Below are positions 59,837-64,000 of a stretch of 64,000 nucleotides of DNA, piece after piece. A program made the translations under genes and the position numbers. The first letter of the stretch is position 1. Every line of letters begins with the position of its first letter. Source of the DNA: Microbacterium sp. AG1240. GTDB taxonomy: Bacteria > Actinomycetota > Actinomycetes > Actinomycetales > Microbacteriaceae. The notes beneath the pieces were generated by a model, which was given only the letters and a program-made list of their open reading frames with translations, was not told where the DNA came from and searched no databases. Location of the stretch: positions 62,001 to 126,000 of the forward strand of contig NZ_RBXJ01000004.1 of the NCBI RefSeq assembly GCF_003635115.1, read 5' to 3'.

Positions 59837-60268
59837 GTGCGTACCAACGTCGGTCTCTGGTGGATGCTGTCCGCCTTCTTCCTCCTTCTCGCGGTCGTCT
59901 ACACGGTCTGGTCACTGCTCTACTACCAGGGTGACTTCGTCAACCGCATCGAGTGGGTCGGTTCGACGGCGCTGCTGTTCACGTCGATCATGTCGGCGCT
60001 CATCGCGTACTACGTCCAGCACGTGCACCGCGCGCAGGGTGGCGAGCTGCCCGAAGACGTCCTCACCGCTGACATCGACGACGGCGACCCCGAGCTCGGC
60101 GAGTTCAGCCCGTGGTCGTGGTGGCCGCTCGTGCTGGCCGGATCGGCCGCGGTCGCGATCCTCGGTCTGGCCGTCGGCACGTTCCTGATGCCCATCGGGC
60201 TTGCTCTGTTCGCTGTCGCCATCGTCGGCTGGGTGTTCGAGTACTACCGCGGGTACTTCGCGCGCTGA
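59837..60268 (+). CDS. ctaF: cytochrome c oxidase subunit IV (actinobacterial)
   Basis: This is a small structural subunit of the aa3 oxidase specific to actinobacteria. The 143 residues have four membrane segments in two pairs (VGLWWMLSAFFLLLAVVYTV and LLFTSIMSALIAYYVQH, then two after the loop). The hydrophilic loop DIDDGDPELGEFSPWSWWPL is characteristic. The GTG abuts the ctaD stop with no spacer. No catalytic residues are expected. Confidence 0.92.
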   Translation: MRTNVGLWWMLSAFFLLLAVVYTVWSLLYYQGDFVNRIEWVGSTALLFTSIMSALIAYYVQHVHRAQGGELPEDVLTADIDDGDPELGEFSPWSWWPLVLAGSAAVAILGLAVGTFLMPIGLALFAVAIVGWVFEYYRGYFAR

Positions 60269-60272
60269 CCTC

Positions 60273-61061
60273 GTGCCCATCCGGCTGAGAGCGGCCGCCG
60301 TCTCCGATGTCGGCATCCACCGCGAGACGAATCAGGATGCGGCTTTCACCGCACCCTGGGGAGCAGCGGTCGCCGACGGCGTCGGTGGTGGCCCGTCGGG
60401 CGATCTCGCCTCGGCTGCCCTCATTCACCGGTTGGTGGCCGAAGGTGCGATGATCCCCGATCCCGAGACGCTCGTCGTACGGATCCGCGAGGCGAACTGG
60501 GACATCCGCGCGCACGTCGAGCGTGACCCCGCTCTGCGGGGTATGGCGACCACGTTCACCGGTCTGTTCCTGGGAGCGGCGGGTGACCTGTTGGTGGCTC
60601 ACACCGGCGATTCGCGTGCGTACCTCCTGCGAGACGGCTGGTTCACGCGCGAGACCCGCGATGACTCGTACGTGCAGGCGCTCGTGGATCACGGGCTTCT
60701 CGCCCCCGAGGCCGCGGCATCGCACCCGCGACGCAACATCATCACGGCATCGCTCGGGGGCGGTGAGGACGACACGATCTCGGTGCTCGAACGTCAGCCG
60801 GTCGTCGGCGACCGGTGGCTGCTGTGCAGCGACGGCCTGACCGACTACGTACCCGAGCTCGACATCGTCGAGCTGCTGCGTTCAGCCGGCACCGCGGTCG
60901 ATGCCGCGGCCGACATCGTCGCTCTCGCCCTCGAAGCCGGCACGCGCGACAACGTGACCGCCGTCGTCTGCGATGTCGTCGACACCGAGGCGGGGGCGGA
61001 GCATCCGGTCTTCTACGGCTCCGCCGGCCGCTACTTCACCGAGGACGTCGAAACGGCCTGA
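60273..61061 (+). CDS. PP2C-family Ser/Thr protein phosphatase
   Basis: The gene encodes 262 residues as a single PPM/PP2C domain without a membrane segment. The metal-binding motifs are DVGIHRETNQDAAF, VADGVGGGPSGD, AHTGDSRAYLL, LLCSDGLTDYV and GTRDNVTAVV, all complete. It should dephosphorylate Ser/Thr residues set by kinases such as PknL, but partners are not shown by the sequence. It starts GTG five bases after ctaF, so it may share the oxidase transcript. Its last 31 bases overlap the 3' end of the convergent rhodanese gene. Confidence 0.9.
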   Translation: MPIRLRAAAVSDVGIHRETNQDAAFTAPWGAAVADGVGGGPSGDLASAALIHRLVAEGAMIPDPETLVVRIREANWDIRAHVERDPALRGMATTFTGLFLGAAGDLLVAHTGDSRAYLLRDGWFTRETRDDSYVQALVDHGLLAPEAAASHPRRNIITASLGGGEDDTISVLERQPVVGDRWLLCSDGLTDYVPELDIVELLRSAGTAVDAAADIVALALEAGTRDNVTAVVCDVVDTEAGAEHPVFYGSAGRYFTEDVETA

Positions 61062-61480
61062 GCGCGGTCTTGGCGCGTGTTCCTCACGATGGTGACGAGC
61101 GGGTCGAAGATGCGGGGGAGCGGCCCGTCGTCGTCTTCAGTGGGGTATCCCTCGCGAACCCAGTACTCGTATCCGCCGATCATCTCTTTCACGGTGAATC
61201 CGAGTAGAGCGAACGCGAGCGCCCCGCGCACGCCGCCGTTGCAGCCGGGGCTCCAGCAGTACACGACGACGGGGACCGCCGGGTCGAGCTCGTCGAGCGC
61301 GCGCGACGCGATCTCGGCGTGGGGGAGGTGCACGGCCCCGCTGATGCGTCCCTGGCGCCACGCCTCTGCGTTGCGGACATCGACGAGGACGAACCCACGG
61401 GCGGCGCGCTGGTCGGTGTAGACGTCGGCGGGATCGGTTTCGTGCGCGAGCCGGGTGGCGAAGAAGGCGGGGTCGGTCAT
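61031..61480 (-). CDS. rhodanese-domain protein
   Basis: The gene encodes 149 residues with a single rhodanese fold. The active-site loop is YCWSPGCNGG, with the catalytic Cys first (the second Cys of the loop is also available). Earlier blocks are FVLVDVRNAEAWRQGRI and GAVHLPHAEI. It would transfer sulfur or act as a redox sensor; the substrate is unknown. The start is leaderless with TAGCGT six bases upstream. It overlaps the convergent phosphatase gene by 31 bases. Confidence 0.88.
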   Translation of the reverse strand: MTDPAFFATRLAHETDPADVYTDQRAARGFVLVDVRNAEAWRQGRISGAVHLPHAEIASRALDELDPAVPVVVYCWSPGCNGGVRGALAFALLGFTVKEMIGGYEYWVREGYPTEDDDGPLPRIFDPLVTIVRNTRQDRAQAVSTSSVK

Positions 61481-61486
61481 GGTTCG

Positions 61487-61492
61487 ACGCTA
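61487..61492 (-). promoter_or_regulatory. -10 hexamer of leaderless rhodanese promoter
   Basis: On the minus strand TAGCGT ends six bases before the ATG at 61480. Confidence 0.55.
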
Positions 61493-61573
61493 GGGCCCGG
61501 GCGAGAGCGGCGCGAGCGGTCGAGGCGTCACGCGACGAAGGATTCCTGACACGGAGGAGGGGCCAAAACGGTT

Positions 61574-61615
61574 GATGCCCCGGCCCGCACCTCGCAAGAG
61601 GCGGGCCGGGGCATC
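61574..61615 (-). terminator. terminator after qcrB
   Basis: A perfect 15-bp stem (61574-61588 with 61601-61615) and a 12-base loop are followed on the minus strand by a GTTTTGG tail, 14 bases after the qcrB stop. Confidence 0.8.
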
Positions 61616-61628
61616 CGGATCGGGAGGA

Positions 61629-63488
61629 CTACTTCTCGTCGTCCTTCTGAGGGTCGTTCCGCTCGGACGAGTTGGTCTCGTCGAGGATCTTCGGGGCGCG
61701 CATCTCCACGTCGGCACGCTCGTCGTGCGGCGCCATGACGGGACGACCGTCTTCAGCCGCCCGCTCGCGAGCGCCCTCGATCTCGAGAGCCTCTTCCTCG
61801 GCGAGGTGCTCGATCTCGTGGTGCTGGTGCGCGGCCGCGGCATCGAGTTCCGCCTGCGAGAGCGGAGCGAGACGGTCTTCGAAGAACCAGCGCGAGACGC
61901 CGGCGCGAAGGTTCTCGTGCCACGGGATCTGGCCCTTGGCGTTCGGCCGCACGACGAGCGGCTCGTACCCATCGTTCGAGACGAGCTTCCAGCGGTCGAA
62001 CTCGTCGACCGGCTGGTGCACCTCGATGTACTCGCCACCGGGGAGGCGCACGATGCGGCCCGACTCGTAGCCGTGGAGAACGATCTCGCGGTCCTTCTTC
62101 TGCAGCGCGATGCAGATGCGCTTGGTGACGAAGTAGGCGATGATCGGCCCGAGGATCAGCAGGGCCTGCAGGGTGTGGATGACGCCCTCCATCGTGACCC
62201 AGAAGTGCGTCGCGATGATGTCGGACGATGCCGCCGCCCACAGCACGGCGTAGAAGGTGACGCCGGCGGCACCGATGGCGGTGCGGGTCGCGGCGTTGCG
62301 CGGACGCTGAGCGATGTGGTGCTCGCGCTTGTCGCCCGTGACCCACGCCTCGATGAAGGGGTAGATCATGACGAGCACGATGAACAGACCCAGGATGGCG
62401 AGCGGCAGGATGATGTTCCACGAGAAGGTGTGGTCGAACAGCACCGTCTCGAGGTGCGGCGGCACCAGACGCAGCGCGCCGTCGGCGAAACCGATGTACC
62501 AGTCGGGCTGCGTACCCGCCGACACCGGCGACGGGTCGTAGGGGCCGTAGTTCCAGATCGGGTTGATCGTGAACATCGCGGCGATCGTGACGATCACACC
62601 GAAGACGATGAAGAAGAATCCGCCCATCTTCGACGCGTACACCGGGAGGATCGGGTAGCCCACGACATTGCTGTTCGTGCGGGCGGGGCCGGCGAACTGC
62701 GTGTGCTTGTTGACGATCATCAGCATGAGGTGCACCGCGAGCAGCGCCACGAGGATCGCGGGGAGCAGCAGGATGTGCAGCGTGTAGAGGCGACCGACGA
62801 TCGCCGTTCCCGGGAACTCGCCACCGAACAGGAGGAACGAGATCCAGGTGCCGATGAGCGGGATGCCCTTGACCATGCCGTCGATGATGCGCAGACCGTT
62901 GCCGGAGAGCAGGTCGTCGGGGAGCGAGTAGCCTGTGAAGCCCTCGGCCATGGCCAGGATGAAGAGGATGAAGCCGATGACCCAGTTGAGCTCGCGGGGC
63001 TTGCGGAACGCGCCCGTGAAGAACACGCGGAGCATGTGCACGCCGATGCCGGCGATGAACGTGAGGGCCGCCCAGTGGTGGATCTGCCGGACGAGCAGAC
63101 CACCGCGCATGTCGAACGAGATGCGCAGGGTCGAATCCATCGCGGCCGACATGGCGATTCCGCGCATCGGCTCGTACGCGCCGTCGTAGTGCGTCTCGAC
63201 CATCGAGGCCTGGAAGAAGAACGTCAGGAACGTTCCCGACAGCAGCACGACGACGAAGCTCCACAGAGCGACCTCACCGAGCATGAACGACCAGTGGTCG
63301 GGGAAGATCTTGCGTCCGAGCTCCTTGACGAGGCCCGAGATGCTCGTGCGCTCGTCGAGATAGTTGGCTGCGGCGCCGACGAAGCGGCCGCCCAGCGGCT
63401 TGCCGTCGCGCCCGGCCTCGGGCTTCGGCGTTTCGGTCACCGCCGGCTCGAGGGTGACGTTATCGGTGGGGTGAGATCCGGTACTCAA
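61629..63488 (-). CDS. qcrB: cytochrome bc1 complex cytochrome b subunit
   Basis: This subunit of menaquinol-cytochrome c reductase carries two b haems. In 619 residues it shows RQIHHWAALTFIAGIGVHML (haem His pair of helix B), the second His pair in helix D (LYTLHILLLPAILVALLAVH) and PDWYIGFADG near the quinol site (PDWY replaces the PEWY of many bc1 complexes). The C-terminal ~110 residues are an acidic cytosolic tail (EIEHLAEEEALEIEGARERA), longer than in proteobacteria but usual in actinobacteria. Its ATG overlaps the end of qcrA. Confidence 0.95.
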   Translation of the reverse strand: MSTGSHPTDNVTLEPAVTETPKPEAGRDGKPLGGRFVGAAANYLDERTSISGLVKELGRKIFPDHWSFMLGEVALWSFVVVLLSGTFLTFFFQASMVETHYDGAYEPMRGIAMSAAMDSTLRISFDMRGGLLVRQIHHWAALTFIAGIGVHMLRVFFTGAFRKPRELNWVIGFILFILAMAEGFTGYSLPDDLLSGNGLRIIDGMVKGIPLIGTWISFLLFGGEFPGTAIVGRLYTLHILLLPAILVALLAVHLMLMIVNKHTQFAGPARTNSNVVGYPILPVYASKMGGFFFIVFGVIVTIAAMFTINPIWNYGPYDPSPVSAGTQPDWYIGFADGALRLVPPHLETVLFDHTFSWNIILPLAILGLFIVLVMIYPFIEAWVTGDKREHHIAQRPRNAATRTAIGAAGVTFYAVLWAAASSDIIATHFWVTMEGVIHTLQALLILGPIIAYFVTKRICIALQKKDREIVLHGYESGRIVRLPGGEYIEVHQPVDEFDRWKLVSNDGYEPLVVRPNAKGQIPWHENLRAGVSRWFFEDRLAPLSQAELDAAAAHQHHEIEHLAEEEALEIEGARERAAEDGRPVMAPHDERADVEMRAPKILDETNSSERNDPQKDDEK

Positions 63489-64000
63489 TGACGCTCCCAG
63501 AAGCTCGGTCCGACGGGTTCGGTGAAGTCGCTACGAGCGACGAGGTAGCCCTCGTCGTCGACGGTGATGGGCAGCTGCGGCAGCGGACGCGCGGCGGGCC
63601 CGAAGATGACCTTCGCGCCGTCGGCCACGTCGAACTGCGACTGGTGGCAGGGGCACAGCAGGTGGTGGGTCTGCTGCTCGTAGAGGGCGACGGGGCAGCC
63701 GACGTGCGTGCAGACCTTGGAGTACGCGACGATGCCGTCGTACGACCAGTCCTTCTTGTCATCGGCCTCGGTGAGCTGCTCGGGGAGCATGCGCATGAGC
63801 AGCACGATCGCCTTGGCCTTCTCCTCGAGGTACCCCTCGTCGTGGCCGAGGTCGGCGAGCTCTTCGGGGATGACGTGGAACGCGGAACCGAGGGTGACGT
63901 CCGCAGCGCGGATGCGACGACCCGACGGGTCGTGGGCGAGGTGCGAGCCCTCCTTCCACATGGTGTGGCTGAGGAGCGCCACCGGGTTTCCGGCGATGGG
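63485..64000 (-). CDS. qcrA: Rieske iron-sulfur subunit of the bc1 complex (5' end outside the window)
   Basis: The partial gene shows only the C-terminal ~170 residues. The Rieske cluster motifs are CTHVGCP and CPCHQSQFD (two Cys and two His ligands), followed by FGPAARPLPQLP of the Pro loop. The three N-terminal membrane segments expected in actinobacterial QcrA lie beyond 64,000. The open frame continues to the last base (reading GNPVALLSHTMWK), so the ATG at 63982 is internal. qcrC and ctaE are expected next. The stop overlaps the qcrB start by four bases. Confidence 0.95.
   Translation of the reverse strand, partial: PIAGNPVALLSHTMWKEGSHLAHDPSGRRIRAADVTLGSAFHVIPEELADLGHDEGYLEEKAKAIVLLMRMLPEQLTEADDKKDWSYDGIVAYSKVCTHVGCPVALYEQQTHHLLCPCHQSQFDVADGAKVIFGPAARPLPQLPITVDDEGYLVARSDFTEPVGPSFWERH

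Overview
The window is chromosomal DNA of a high-GC actinobacterium, most likely a Microbacterium or close Microbacteriaceae relative. The evidence is gene content and order: garA-MerR-MerR, a pknL block, an actinobacterial dcw cluster with sepF, yggT and divIVA downstream, lspA-rluD-dnaE, and ctaCDF with qcrAB. Codon third positions are strongly G/C. Many genes have leaderless starts, with a TANNNT -10 hexamer followed by exactly six bases and then ATG or GTG. This assignment is inferred from memory of these families, without a database search.

Layout. (1) 1-~4,684 is a decayed phage-type module. Minus-strand genes typical of actinophage early regions (J-domain protein, coiled-coil protein, NrdH-like redoxin, ASCH protein, cytosine methyltransferase 5' stub, HNH nuclease, DUF1508/YegP-like protein) sit end to end with 4-base overlaps. 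At least five are broken by stops, frameshifts or truncation, while three plus-strand hypothetical genes among them remain open. The module's right end cuts into a VOC-family gene of which only the 3' part survives. (2) 5,000-10,533 holds a DUF222/HNH gene, lpdA, a CopC-like surface protein, and the garA-ftsR-merR regulatory trio. (3) 10,724-17,402 holds a ParA ATPase, pyruvate carboxylase, an EspI/MinD-like ATPase with a long acidic N-terminus, and peptide deformylase. (4) 17,493-27,565 holds fadD15, a ROK sugar kinase, plsC, aroG, pknL, a LysM lytic enzyme, an Rv2175c-like protein, a polyprenyl synthase and a DUF3040 membrane protein. The order matches the mycobacterial Rv2187-Rv2169 neighbourhood.

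(5) 27,745-44,551 is the division and cell-wall cluster: mraZ operator, mraZ, rsmH, ftsL, ftsI, murF, mraY, murD, ftsW, murG, (a GntR gene on the opposite strand), murC, ftsQ, ftsZ, yggS-like, sepF, yggT, divIVA. murE and pgeF are not at their usual places. (6) 44,561-56,954 holds lspA, rluD, Nudix, dnaE, a membrane protein, hisD, nrdR, pyrD, DUF3043, an M20 peptidase and erpA. (7) 57,162-64,000 holds aa3 oxidase subunits ctaC-ctaD-ctaF, a PP2C phosphatase, a rhodanese, and on the minus strand qcrB and the 3' part of qcrA, which runs off the window.

How it fits together: PknL and the PP2C phosphatase are a plausible kinase/phosphatase pair for GarA, the Rv2175c-like protein and division proteins. 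The dcw genes build lipid II and the divisome. LspA can mature the CtaC lipoprotein, and CtaC/D/F with QcrA/B form parts of the bc1-aa3 respiratory supercomplex. Convergent gene pairs with spacers over about 80 bases carry long palindromes, probably bidirectional terminators. No rRNA, tRNA, CRISPR array or intact insertion sequence was seen.
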